Positions 1-8,003 of a DNA stretch of 8,032 nucleotides are shown here, in pieces. The position numbers were made by a program, and so were the translations under genes. The DNA is taken from assembly GCA_030019105.1 (NCBI GenBank), contig JASEGY010000099.1, positions 2,195-10,226 on the forward strand, written 5' to 3'. Origin of the DNA: a bacterium (GTDB taxonomy: Bacteria > UBA9089 > JASEGY01). The notes under the pieces were generated by a model, which saw only the letters and a list, made by a program, of their open reading frames with translations, was not told the origin of the DNA and did no database searches. Position 1 is the first letter of the stretch. Each line of letters opens with the position of its first letter.

Positions 1-2
1 TG

Positions 3-701
3 GAGTTGAATATCCCGCAAAAGAGGGTGGATTATGTCCATCGGATGGTGTTAGAGGGAGAAGAGGTAATACTGCATTTGGAATTTCAGTTGGTTCACAA
101 GAGTAATGTGCCCAGGGACACCTTTCGTTACAATGCCTTTTTAGGGACCGAATTTGACTTGCCGGTAATTTCGGTGGTGATCTATTTAGAACCTACCAAA
201 AGGGAATTGCCGGCAATGTTTAAAACAGAGATAGGGGGTAAGGTATTTAATTCTTTTACCTATCAAGTGATAAAGGCGTGGGAATACAAGGACGAGATCA
301 AAAGAGGAAAGTACCCGGGACTATTACCTTTACTGGTAATGTTCGAAGAGAAAGAAAAGAGAGAAGAGGCTATTCGGACGGAACGAGAGTTGATTTTGCA
401 GGAGAAAGATAAGGAAAAGAGAGCCGACTTGCTGGCTCTCTCATCCGTAATAGCCGCAAGGTATTTCAGCAAGGAATTCTTGCTTAAGTTCTTTCGAGAG
501 GAGGTGGAACTGATGAGAGAAGCAACTATTTTTCAGGATTGGTTTTTAGAAGCAGAGGAAAAAGGGATGGAAAAAGGGATGGAAAAAGGGATGGAAAAAG
601 GAGCGATAAGAACTCTAAAGGAGGATGTCAGGGATGTTCTGGAGGAACGATTTGGGGTAGTCAAGGAGAGTATTCTGAATGCCCGTATACGAGATAGATA
701 G
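3..701 (+). CDS. Rpn-family PD-(D/E)XK nuclease / transposase-like protein, 5'-truncated by the window edge
   Basis: The reading frame is open to the left edge, so the true start and probably several tens of N-terminal residues lie outside. The visible part resembles the Rpn (YhgA-like) PD-(D/E)XK group, whose studied members are DNA endonucleases that promote RecA-independent recombination. Counting from the Leu/fMet codon at position 6, an Asp at residue 9 (RVDYVHR) is followed by HLEFQ at 24-28, matching the family's D...ExQ active-site pattern. A hydrophobic stretch, LPVISVVIYLEP, follows at about 52-63. The C-terminal half is charged and helical, with KGMEKGMEKGMEKG just before a final helix; such EKGxEKG repeats are common in this family. 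The frame ends in TAG at 699-701. There is no sign of internal damage. Family assignment is by motif; the target sequence and biological role are unknown. Confidence 0.75.
   Translation, partial: ELNIPQKRVDYVHRMVLEGEEVILHLEFQLVHKSNVPRDTFRYNAFLGTEFDLPVISVVIYLEPTKRELPAMFKTEIGGKVFNSFTYQVIKAWEYKDEIKRGKYPGLLPLLVMFEEKEKREEAIRTERELILQEKDKEKRADLLALSSVIAARYFSKEFLLKFFREEVELMREATIFQDWFLEAEEKGMEKGMEKGMEKGAIRTLKEDVRDVLEERFGVVKESILNARIRDR
558..601 (+). repeat. 12-bp in-frame tandem repeat in the nuclease gene
   Basis: The unit GAAAAAGGGATG occurs three times exactly (558-569, 570-581, 582-593), followed by an 8-base partial copy (594-601). It encodes the repeated EKGM linker. Being a multiple of three, gain or loss of a unit by slippage would change linker length without breaking the frame. 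Confidence 0.95.
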
Positions 702-716
702 TGTCCCCTTTCTTCG

Positions 717-738
717 GACGCTTCTTCGTCAAAGCGTC
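717..738 (+). terminator. Stem-loop after the nuclease gene, possible terminator
   Basis: GACGCTT (717-723) pairs perfectly with AAGCGTC (732-738) around an 8-base loop, starting 15 bases after the nuclease stop codon. No T-run follows on either strand, so it is not a classical intrinsic terminator. It may stabilise the 3' end or be incidental. Confidence 0.3.
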
Positions 739-890
739 AGGGTAAAAAACCTGGAGGAATTTAGAGAGCTAATAGCGCAGAGATAGAGATGGGAAAATCT
801 GGGCGGAAGACTGAATAAGCGAGTTGCAGTTCCTGATGATTAGTCCTTTCGCAAGCAGGACAAGGTAGATTTAGATATCTTAAGAGCTAA

Positions 891-2843
<1,953 letters not shown>

Positions 2844-2880
2844 TCAGTCAGAAGACAGAGGACAGAAGGAGGAGGTTATT

Positions 2881-3108
2881 ATGTCAATGTCCCTTCCAAA
2901 TCTAAGGTATCTTACCGATGAAAGAAGGCGGCCCCAGGAGGTTGTCCTTCCACTTAATGTATGGAAGGATATAACTGAAGAGCTGGAGGTATTGCGGGAA
3001 AAGCAAAAAATATTATTGGGACTGCAACAGGCATGTCGAGAGGTAGAGATGCAAAAGAAAGGGAAACTGCCAGAGGAAACCCTTGAGGACTTTTTGGATG
3101 AGTTATAA
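2881..3108 (+). CDS. Type II antitoxin, RelB/Phd-like
   Basis: This is a 75-residue acidic protein beginning MSMSLPNLRYLTDE. The pattern YLTDE...(Q)EVVLPLNVWKDITEELE, followed by a helical region and an acidic tail (EETLEDFLDEL), is typical of short Phd/RelB-type antitoxins that pair with RelE/ParE toxins. These antitoxins bind their toxin through the C-terminal part, and often repress their own operon. The ATG at 2881 is preferred because AAGGAGGAGG at 2867-2875 sits just upstream; longer in-frame starts would overlap the end of gyrB. The gene lies 37 bp after gyrB on the same strand, and its last 11 bp overlap the next gene, the usual arrangement for translationally coupled antitoxin-toxin pairs. 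The family call rests on sequence style plus context; the N-terminus seems too short for a full Phd/YefM fold, so the DNA-binding class is uncertain. Confidence 0.75.
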   Translation: MSMSLPNLRYLTDERRRPQEVVLPLNVWKDITEELEVLREKQKILLGLQQACREVEMQKKGKLPEETLEDFLDEL

Positions 3109-3430
3109 GATTATTCCAACAGAGTATTTCAAACAGCAGGTTCGCAGCCTTCAAAAGAGTTATCCCCAGATTCGGCACGATCTGAAGGCGTTAACCGGGA
3201 CTTTAAAACAAAACCCCAAAGCAGGAAAGGCTTTGGGTAAGGGAGCTTACAAGATAAGACTAAAGAGTTCAGATGTCCCTAAAGGCAAAAGGGCTGGATA
3301 TAGAGTTATTACCTATGTTATTGATGAGGAGCAGAAGATAAGATTGTTGACGATATACATCAAACCCAAAAAGGGAACAATTACTGACGATGAACTTGTG
3401 TGGATATTGCAGAAGGAAGGGTTGGCATAA
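3098..3430 (+). CDS. RelE/ParE-superfamily toxin
   Basis: This is a basic 110-residue protein with the RelE/ParE fold signature: an N-terminal YKIIPTEYFKQQVRSL strand-helix, a second helix with DLKALTGTLKQNP at 28-40, then YKIRL at 51-55, GKRAGYRVITYVID at 63-76 and KIRLLTIYIKPKKGTITDDEL at 80-100. The basic residues (K52, R54, K64, R65, R69) and Y87 lie where RelE-type ribosome-dependent mRNA interferases keep their active-site residues. The RVITYV...LLTIYIK pattern looks closer to the RelE/HigB2 type than to classical ParE, but the target cannot be settled by eye. ATG 3098 is chosen over an upstream in-frame TTG because it gives the standard MSYKI start and has GAGGA at 3085-3089 at suitable spacing. 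It overlaps the antitoxin by 11 bp. The gene looks intact, so the pair is probably functional. Confidence 0.85.
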   Translation: MSYKIIPTEYFKQQVRSLQKSYPQIRHDLKALTGTLKQNPKAGKALGKGAYKIRLKSSDVPKGKRAGYRVITYVIDEEQKIRLLTIYIKPKKGTITDDELVWILQKEGLA

Positions 3431-3442
3431 AAGAGGGTAGCA

Positions 3443-3679
3443 ATGAACGCCGCAAAAACGGAATCCATTACAATTCATGTCAGCACTCCAGCTGCTCGTG
3501 CTCATAAGAAAGCCAGTGTTGAACAACAACGCAAGCTGGATGCACTGCTTAGTCTCAAGCTCAACGAGGCTACCCAGGCAAAAAGGCCGATTGAAGAGAT
3601 AATGAGTGAGGTTAGCCGCAGGGCGCAAGAGCGAGGGTTGACGCCGGAGGTTTTGGAGTCCGTTTTAGATGAGCAATAG
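3443..3679 (+). CDS. Antitoxin-like small protein with no recognisable toxin partner
   Basis: This 78-residue protein has a short beta-like N-terminus (SITIHVSTPAARAHKKAS), a helix (VEQQRKLDALLSLKLNEAT) and an ending of the form [29 protein letters not shown]. The layout '...EEQ.KL..LL.L.L.E......l..IM.E.s..AqerGLTpEiLEslL' is one I associate with small antitoxin-like proteins, often found before PIN-domain toxins in cyanobacteria and related genomes; this association is from memory and not checked. The start has AGAGGG at 3432-3437, 5 bases upstream, and the gene follows the toxin by 12 bp. Its last 11 bp overlap the start of the glycosyltransferase, where a toxin gene would be expected. It may be an orphan antitoxin, or may act with the upstream pair. 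Function is unproven. Confidence 0.65.
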   Translation: MNAAKTESITIHVSTPAARAHKKASVEQQRKLDALLSLKLNEATQAKRPIEEIMSEVSRRAQERGLTPEVLESVLDEQ

Positions 3680-4808
3680 AGCACGCTGCCGGTTAAATCT
3701 CCTTTATTTAATCACCGGATTGGATGTAGGTGGAACTGAGAAGGTTTTGGCCCGGCTGGTGGCCGGCTTGAATAAAGAAAGATATCGGATTCTGGTCTGC
3801 TCCTTGCAAAAAAGGGGGCCGGTGGCTGATGAGATAGAACGCTGCGGAATTAAAGTCGTTAGTTTGGATATGGAGGGGAAGCTGAATCTCAATGCCCCTC
3901 TGAAGCTTTTTTCCCTGCTTAAAAAAGAAAAAGTCGATATCCTCCACTCTTATCTCTTTCATGCTAATCTTCTGGCGCGAATAGTCGGCCGGTTAGCCAG
4001 GGTGCCCATTATCATCTCCTCAGAGAGAACTATGGAGATGGAAGGCAGACACCGGCTAATTATAAATAGGTTGACTGCCCCTTTAGCCGATTGTATTACC
4101 GTAAATTCTAATTCAGTCAGAGAATTCGTCAGCCATCGGATAGGGATTGATTCCCAAAAGTTAGTTACCATATACAATGGTTTGGACGTCTCAGATTTCC
4201 AGCGAAAGGAAGGCGATTCATCAGGAGTAAAAAAGAAATGGGGTATTGATTCGGATAAAGTTGTAATTGGGTGTGTGGCCCGGTTTGATCCGCCGAAAGG
4301 GGTTGAATATCTGCTCCAGGCAGCCGTCAGGGTAATAGCTAAGCATCCCAATGCTCTCTTTTTACTGGTAGGTTATGGGCCGCTTAGAAGAAAATTAGAG
4401 GATATGACGGAAGAATTAGGACTGGCTTCAAAGGTTATCTTCACCGGGGAATGTAATGATGTTCCGGGGATGCTTTCGATAATGGACATCTTTGTGCTTC
4501 CATCACTCTACGAAGGCTTTCCTAATGCAGTGCTTGAAGCTATGGCGGCTTCAAGGCCGGTAGTAGCTACTTCTGTTGCCGGCATTCCCGAAATAGTGGT
4601 GGACAACGAAACAGGCCTCCTGGTGCCGAGAGCGAATCCGGAAGCCCTGGCTGAGGCCATTAACACCCTTATCCAGTATCCTGAAATGGCCGAAAAAATG
4701 GGGCAAGCCGGCCGATCACGGGTGGAAGACTATTTCAGTCTGGAGAAAATGGTCGAGGAAACAGAAGAGTTGTATGAGCGGTTAATTGAAAAAGGGAAGA
4801 GAGAATAG
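3669..4808 (+). CDS. GT4-family glycosyltransferase (GT-B fold)
   Basis: This 379-residue retaining glycosyltransferase would transfer a sugar from a nucleotide-sugar donor, probably to a lipid-linked or polysaccharide acceptor at the inner face of the cytoplasmic membrane. The N-terminal Rossmann domain begins [19 protein letters not shown] (residues 9-27) with the GG(T/A)E motif, and has [10 protein letters not shown] at 91-100 and TIYNGLD at 167-173. The C-terminal GT4 domain has [12 protein letters not shown] at 200-211, LLVGYGPLR at 232-240 and [16 protein letters not shown] at 278-293, containing the E-x7-E pair (E282 and E290) that contacts donor sugar and phosphate. GIPEIV...ETGLLVP at 305-320 completes the signature. 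No signal peptide is seen. The ATG overlaps the preceding small gene by 11 bp, and the first eight residues (MSNRARCR) extend beyond the usual start of the fold. Donor and acceptor cannot be read from sequence. Confidence 0.9.
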   Translation: MSNRARCRLNLLYLITGLDVGGTEKVLARLVAGLNKERYRILVCSLQKRGPVADEIERCGIKVVSLDMEGKLNLNAPLKLFSLLKKEKVDILHSYLFHANLLARIVGRLARVPIIISSERTMEMEGRHRLIINRLTAPLADCITVNSNSVREFVSHRIGIDSQKLVTIYNGLDVSDFQRKEGDSSGVKKKWGIDSDKVVIGCVARFDPPKGVEYLLQAAVRVIAKHPNALFLLVGYGPLRRKLEDMTEELGLASKVIFTGECNDVPGMLSIMDIFVLPSLYEGFPNAVLEAMAASRPVVATSVAGIPEIVVDNETGLLVPRANPEALAEAINTLIQYPEMAEKMGQAGRSRVEDYFSLEKMVEETEELYERLIEKGKRE

Positions 4809-4829
4809 ACTAAGGGAGACCTGGACTTT

Positions 4830-5118
4830 ATGGAATATGACAATCTGGAATTCAAGATTCCGAAGCAGTGCAATGACTACGCTGAGTGCTCCGAGTTTGT
4901 GACGTATTCGATCAAAGAAATCATGCAACACGCGATCGACTCAGAGCAGAATCAGATCGTCATTAACACAAATTTGAAGTTCGGCTTACCTATGGAAAAC
5001 ATCAACAAGATCGCAGGCCCCATTATTGAGGCCTGGGCTTTTGAAACAGTCACGCAAGGGATTTGATCAGTGGCTTGAACTTGCGAAAACCAACGAATGG
5101 ATCAAGATTGATGAGTGA
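4830..5118 (+). pseudogene. Frameshifted small ORF before a methyltransferase remnant (possible restriction-system partner)
   Basis: The first frame runs from ATG 4830 (AGGGAG at 4813-4818 upstream) and reads MEYDNLEFKIPKQCNDYAEC... up to NKIAGPIIEAWAFE, then hits a TGA at 5064. In the +1 frame, coding-like sequence continues from about 5047 (QSRKGFDQWLELAKTNEWIKIDE) to a TGA at 5116-5118. That second stop overlaps the ATG of the methyltransferase remnant by 8 bp, a natural operon junction, so one original gene of about 96 codons with a frameshift near 5040-5060 is the simplest reading. I do not recognise the family. Its position directly before a DNA methyltransferase suggests a restriction-modification partner or a fragment of one. 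Codon use (ACG, CGA, TCG) differs in feel from gyrB, consistent with transfer. Confidence 0.55.
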
Positions 5119-5341
5119 CATCAACATCATCATAGGCGATGCCTGCTAAGAGTTAAAGAAGCTCAAAGCGTTTTCTGTTGATCTCGTGGTTGCAGACCCT
5201 CCTTACAACTTGGGTAAGGATTATGGAAACAACCACGACATCAAGGGATTTGAGGACTATTTGTCTTTCTCGAAGAAATGGTTACATGAGGCACATAGAG
5301 TTTTGCTAATTTACAACTCTGTGCGAATCAGGCAGTTATAG
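5111..5341 (+). pseudogene. Beta-class DNA methyltransferase remnant (N6-adenine or N4-cytosine)
   Basis: The frame from ATG 5111 reads MSDINIIIGDAC, then a TAA at 5147-5149, then ELKKLKAFSVDLVVADPPYN and onward through LGKDYGN to FEDYLSFSKKWLHEAHRVLL at about 5308. DPPY (5195-5206) is catalytic motif IV of amino-methyltransferases. The order GDA.ELKKL...VDLVVADPPYNLGKDYG is standard for the start of beta-class enzymes, which modify DNA to protect it from a partner nuclease. After HRVLL the sequence loses similarity to the family and ends at TAG 5339-5341. The 3' portion that should carry the AdoMet-binding FxGxG motif is absent. One nonsense codon plus loss of more than half the gene make this a dead gene. 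The homology of the middle segment is clear; target specificity is not inferable. Confidence 0.85.
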
Positions 5342-5528
5342 AAGAATCCTCGTGTGACTATCCAAACCATCAGACAGGAAATTATGAAAATGATTATCGT
5401 TATCCTGGATGTCAATACGAGGCAATCTGTCCCCTCTAACTATTTTTAACAATTTTCGATCCGGTGGCCTTGAAAATAAACTTTTAGTCAAAAAATTAAG
5501 CGAATGGTGAGTTAGTAGTCCCGAATTA

Positions 5529-5535
5529 TTGAGAA
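5529..5535 (+). repeat. Candidate target-site duplication, left copy (TTGAGAA)
   Basis: TTGAGAA abuts the left terminal inverted repeat and is repeated exactly at 5686-5692, abutting the right one. Caveat: GAGAACT here also forms a local palindrome with AGTTCTC at 5549-5555, which could produce part of the match independently of insertion. Confidence 0.45.
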
Positions 5536-5685
5536 CTGGCCAGCAGTAAGTTCTCCATAAGTGCTTGATTTCTCGACACTTAAGTTTTTAGCAATTCAGC
5601 TATAAGCGCATAGAGAAAACGCTTTAGTTTCAGCAACTTACAGAGTGTCCATCCTGGGAAAAGCTGAGAACTTACTACTGTCCAG
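5536..5685. mobile_element. MITE-like 150-bp element with 20-bp terminal inverted repeats
   Basis: The left end CTGGCCAGCAGTAAGTTCTC (5536-5555) and the right end GAGAACTTACTACTGTCCAG (5666-5685) are inverted repeats matching at 18 of 20 positions. The interior is also roughly symmetrical: GACACT, TAAGTT and AAGCG on the left recur in inverted order on the right (AGTGTC, AACTTA, CGCTT at 5620-5624), so the whole element could fold into a long hairpin. TTGAGAA lies directly outside each end (5529-5535 and 5686-5692), consistent with a 7-bp target duplication. It has no coding capacity, so it would depend on a transposase elsewhere. The family is unknown. A structured RNA or a leftover of a larger insertion sequence are alternatives. 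Confidence 0.6.
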
Positions 5686-5692
5686 TTGAGAA
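5686..5692 (+). repeat. Candidate target-site duplication, right copy (TTGAGAA)
   Basis: This is an exact repeat of 5529-5535, lying immediately after the right terminal inverted repeat and 11 bases before the ribosome binding site of the next gene. Confidence 0.45.
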
Positions 5693-5714
5693 AATACATC
5701 TGTAAAGGAGCATT

Positions 5715-6716
5715 ATGAAGAACTACAAATTCTGGCCTGGGATTCTACTTAGTGTTTTTTTCCTGTGGCTGGCCTTGCGAGGGGTCAACTTTGAGGAGAT
5801 GATAGACGCGATTGCTAAGGTTAGTTGGTGGTATCTTATTCCTATCGGATTGGTCACTCTGGGGACTTTCCTTGTCAGGGCCCTTCGATGGAGATACCTG
5901 CTCAGTTATGAAAAGCACATCAAGCTTCACTCTCTTTTTTCCTATACTATTATTGGCTTTATGGCCAATAATGTCTTTCCTCTGCGGATTGGTGAACTGG
6001 CTCGGGCTTACATCATTGGCAAAAAGGAAGGGATCTCCAAGGTTCGCTCTTTAGGCACTATTGTTATGGAACGAATATTTGATGGCATAACCTTGCTTCT
6101 TTTTTTAACCCTGATTTTAGTCTACCACCCTGGCTTTCCTGATTGGGTAAAAAAAATGGGCCTGATGCTGGCCCCTGTTTTCTTCCTTGCCCTTGGCGGG
6201 CTTATCGTGTTAGAATGGCATCAGGATTGGATCCTGAAGTTCACCCATTGGCTGACAGGGCACATTTCACCTAAATTGGCCGGTAGAATCGTAGAACACT
6301 TACAGTCCTTTATCCACGGACTGGCGATCTTGCGTCGAGTAGATCATCTCCTGATAGCTTTTTTTCTCTCGTTAGTACTCTGGATAGTTTATGCCGGTAT
6401 TTTCCACCTGGCCCTCCAGGCCTTTCATATTAATCATTTGCCCTTATATACTGCTTTATTCGTTCTGACGGTAACTGCCTTTGGGGTAATGCTCCCCTCT
6501 TCACCCGGCTTTATTGGTCCCTTTCAGTATTTTTGCGTTAAGGCCCTTATCCTTATGGGGCTCGAAGATAAAAGCCTGGCTTTAAGTTACGCCTTCTTCC
6601 TGCACGCTGTTCAGTATGTGCTTGTTACCCTGGTTGGCTTAGGCTATCTTTGGAAAGAGAACCTCTCTCTTAGTGATCTGAAAAAGGCAGAGGAGTCCGA
6701 GGATCAAATCATTTGA
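5715..6716 (+). CDS. LPG-synthase/flippase-like integral membrane protein (UPF0104/AglD family)
   Basis: This 333-residue polytopic inner-membrane protein belongs to the family that includes the membrane half of MprF (lysylphosphatidylglycerol synthase and flippase) and AglD-like proteins linked to lipid-linked glycan processing. Hydrophobic segments lie at about 5-21, 39-57, 73-90, 121-137, 148-166, 212-235, 242-262 and 290-312. Family motifs are RALRWRYLL at 55-63, NNVFPLRIGELARAYIIG at 85-102, ERIFDGITLLL at 119-129 and LPSSPGFIGPFQ at 260-271. The C-terminus (KKAEESEDQII) is charged. MprF's aminoacyl-transferase domain is absent, so this is the flippase-like module alone. The start ATG has AAAGGAG 4 bases upstream. 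Such genes often sit next to glycosyltransferases; here the GT4 gene lies about 900 bp upstream beyond the dead methyltransferase. The substrate is unknown. Confidence 0.85.
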   Translation: MKNYKFWPGILLSVFFLWLALRGVNFEEMIDAIAKVSWWYLIPIGLVTLGTFLVRALRWRYLLSYEKHIKLHSLFSYTIIGFMANNVFPLRIGELARAYIIGKKEGISKVRSLGTIVMERIFDGITLLLFLTLILVYHPGFPDWVKKMGLMLAPVFFLALGGLIVLEWHQDWILKFTHWLTGHISPKLAGRIVEHLQSFIHGLAILRRVDHLLIAFFLSLVLWIVYAGIFHLALQAFHINHLPLYTALFVLTVTAFGVMLPSSPGFIGPFQYFCVKALILMGLEDKSLALSYAFFLHAVQYVLVTLVGLGYLWKENLSLSDLKKAEESEDQII

Positions 6717-6740
6717 GTTTGAGGAACTACGGAGAGCGAA

Positions 6741-6778
6741 ATTACAGGCCTTTATCCACACCTCTTTCCGGCTGTAAT
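6741..6778. terminator. Inverted repeat at the convergent gene junction, weak terminator candidate
   Basis: ATTACAG (6741-6747) pairs with CTGTAAT (6772-6778) around a 24-base loop, with a few extra GC pairs possible inside. It overlaps the last codons of the minus-strand ATPase gene, and the two convergent genes are only 25 bp apart. There is no T-run, so terminator function is doubtful. Confidence 0.3.
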
Positions 6779-7902
6779 TGGCAGAGGAACTCGTCGCACG
6801 GAACGCACAGGATATTGCAAATCTTTAATCGTTCTTTGCCACGGTACAGGAGGAGCGGTGTACATTCAGGATAGTCCTCTCGAAAGGAGAGTAGCCCGCG
6901 TAAATTTTTTTTATCAACGCGGGTGCTATTCTTTACTTCGATTGCCCAGAAACCGTTCGGACCATAAATCACGAAATCAACCTCAACTCCTGAACGGGTC
7001 CGCCAGTAGTAGAGCTTACAATGGTCGCCACTATAAGCGATCCAGGCTCTAAGATGTTGGGCAACCAGTCCTTCTGCGGCCAGGCCATAAATTTCTTCCG
7101 GTCGGTCGAGTGGGCCGGTAGGACGTAAGGATCGATAAACCCCGGCATCAAAGAGATAAAACTTTGGATGGATAGTGACTGCCCGTTTCGCCCGCTTCGT
7201 AAATACAGGTATCCGAAAAGCCAGGAGCAGATCTTCCAGAATTCCAACGTATCCTTCGACAACCTTGCGTTCGACCTGACAATCCCTGGACACCTGACTG
7301 AGGTTGAGCATTCCACCGTGGGAAAAACTGATGGCCTCAAGAAACCGGGAGAAGTTTCCAATATTTCTAACCAACCCCTCCATCTGAACCTCTTCTCTGA
7401 CATAGAGCGCGGCGTAGGTTTGCAAAACGTCAGAAGGATTTTGAGCTGCCACTACGATAGGCAGCAAGCCGTAAGCGAGAGCCTTCTCCAGATCAAATCG
7501 TTCGCCAAGTTCCGCCGCGATAAAGGGATGGATGGTGCGGAGCAGAACCCGGCCTGCAAGCAAATCTACCCCGGTTCGCTTCAATTTGCGGGCACTGGAG
7601 CCTGTCAGGACAAATTTCCACCCCCTTTTTTCCTCAATGAGACGGTGCACCACACTTAGCAGTTCGGGGACCTTTTGGACCTCATCAATTATGAATACTT
7701 GATTATCCAGGCAAGCGCGTACTCGCTCCTCCAGTCGCTCTGGTCGAGCGCTGTATATCCTGAATTCTTCAGGCGAAAGCAGATCGATACGCTGCGCATC
7801 TTTGAAGCGATGTTGAACCAGGGTGGATTTACCGGCCCCTCTGGGGCCAAAGAGAAAAAAACTGTCTTCCGGATCCTTGAAAAATCGGTCGATAAATTCC
7901 AT
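6742..7902 (-). CDS. AAA+ ATPase with C-terminal DUF4143 (PD-(D/E)XK nuclease-like) domain
   Basis: This 386-residue cytosolic protein belongs to the large AAA_14/DUF4143 family, common as scattered accessory genes in anaerobic bacteria and archaea; its cellular role is not established. The N-terminal P-loop domain has Walker A GPRGAGKST at 19-27, Walker B VFIIDEVQ at 69-76 and an LTGSSA sensor-like motif at 99-104. DUF4143 follows: AAEGLVAQHL at 275-284 (E277), YYWRTRSGVEVDFV at 298-311 (D309) and AIEVK at 320-324 (E322, K324). Together these match a PD-(D/E)XK-type E...D...ExK site, so the nuclease-like core looks intact. The ATG at 7902 is chosen because GAGG (7909-7912) precedes it by 6 bases. 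A longer GTG start at 7956 lies upstream of the predicted transcription start and can be excluded. It faces the membrane protein gene and is transcribed alone. Confidence 0.9.
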   Translation of the reverse strand: MEFIDRFFKDPEDSFFLFGPRGAGKSTLVQHRFKDAQRIDLLSPEEFRIYSARPERLEERVRACLDNQVFIIDEVQKVPELLSVVHRLIEEKRGWKFVLTGSSARKLKRTGVDLLAGRVLLRTIHPFIAAELGERFDLEKALAYGLLPIVVAAQNPSDVLQTYAALYVREEVQMEGLVRNIGNFSRFLEAISFSHGGMLNLSQVSRDCQVERKVVEGYVGILEDLLLAFRIPVFTKRAKRAVTIHPKFYLFDAGVYRSLRPTGPLDRPEEIYGLAAEGLVAQHLRAWIAYSGDHCKLYYWRTRSGVEVDFVIYGPNGFWAIEVKNSTRVDKKNLRGLLSFREDYPECTPLLLYRGKERLKICNILCVPCDEFLCQLQPERGVDKGL

Positions 7903-7946
7903 TTTGAGCCTCAATTCGGAATTACTAATTCTAAAATGCTGGCAGA

Positions 7947-7975
7947 AGTATAGCACGGTTTTTTTACATTGTCAA
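7947..7975 (-). promoter_or_regulatory. Sigma70-type promoter of the ATPase gene
   Basis: Read on the minus strand, TTGACA (7970-7975) is followed after exactly 17 bases by TATACT (7947-7952). The -35 is a perfect consensus and the -10 differs at one position. Transcription should begin near 7940, giving a leader of about 38 bases before the ATG at 7902. Confidence 0.85.
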
Positions 7976-7977
7976 CA

Positions 7978-7997
7978 TTTTTGGGACGGTTCAAAAA
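7978..7997. promoter_or_regulatory. Palindrome abutting the -35 box, candidate operator
   Basis: TTTTTG (7978-7983) and CAAAAA (7992-7997) are exact inverted arms around GGACGGTT, two bases upstream of the -35 box of the minus-strand promoter. An overlapping inverted repeat, GGACG (7984-7988) with CGTCC (7999-8003), adds further dyad symmetry. It could bind a regulator, or be the terminator stem of a gene beyond the window. Confidence 0.35.
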
Positions 7998-8003
7998 TCG
8001 TCC
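7984..8003. repeat. Short inverted repeat GGACG/CGTCC
   Basis: Two 5-bp arms are separated by 10 bases, overlapping the TTTTTG/CAAAAA palindrome. On the plus strand ATTTTCTT follows, which would make a weak intrinsic terminator; no plus-strand gene ends immediately before it. Confidence 0.4.

Larger units (their letters stand above)
5342..5714. other. Non-coding stretch holding a palindromic element
   Basis: No gene is visible. 5342-5528 is AT-rich and carries stops in all frames; it may contain unrecognisable remains of the methyltransferase region. 5536-5685 is an imperfect palindrome described separately. The right end holds the ribosome binding site AAAGGAG at 5704-5710 of the membrane protein gene. 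I found no convincing promoter for that gene. Confidence 0.6.

Noticed and set aside
6..8. TTG as the start of the nuclease gene
   Set aside because: The frame is open through the left edge, no ribosome binding site is visible, and the family normally has a longer N-terminus before the D...ExQ core.
5400..5460. Short frame reading MKMIIVILDVNTRQSVPSNYF and the shared TGTCCCCT string here and near 703
   Set aside because: The frame is too short and matches nothing I know; the 8-base string is too short to show a shared insertion end and is not flanked by further similarity.
5695..5714. Promoter formed by the right end of the palindromic element for the membrane protein gene
   Set aside because: TTGAGA in the flank has no -10 at suitable spacing before the ribosome binding site, so I do not call it.
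6858..7953. Plus-strand frames opposite the ATPase gene
   Set aside because: They are antisense shadows of a clearly coding minus-strand gene, without ribosome binding sites or recognisable motifs.
7954..7956. GTG as an earlier start of the ATPase gene
   Set aside because: It lies upstream of the predicted transcription start, just beside the -10 box, while the ATG at 7902 has a good GAGG site and begins at the usual family N-terminus.
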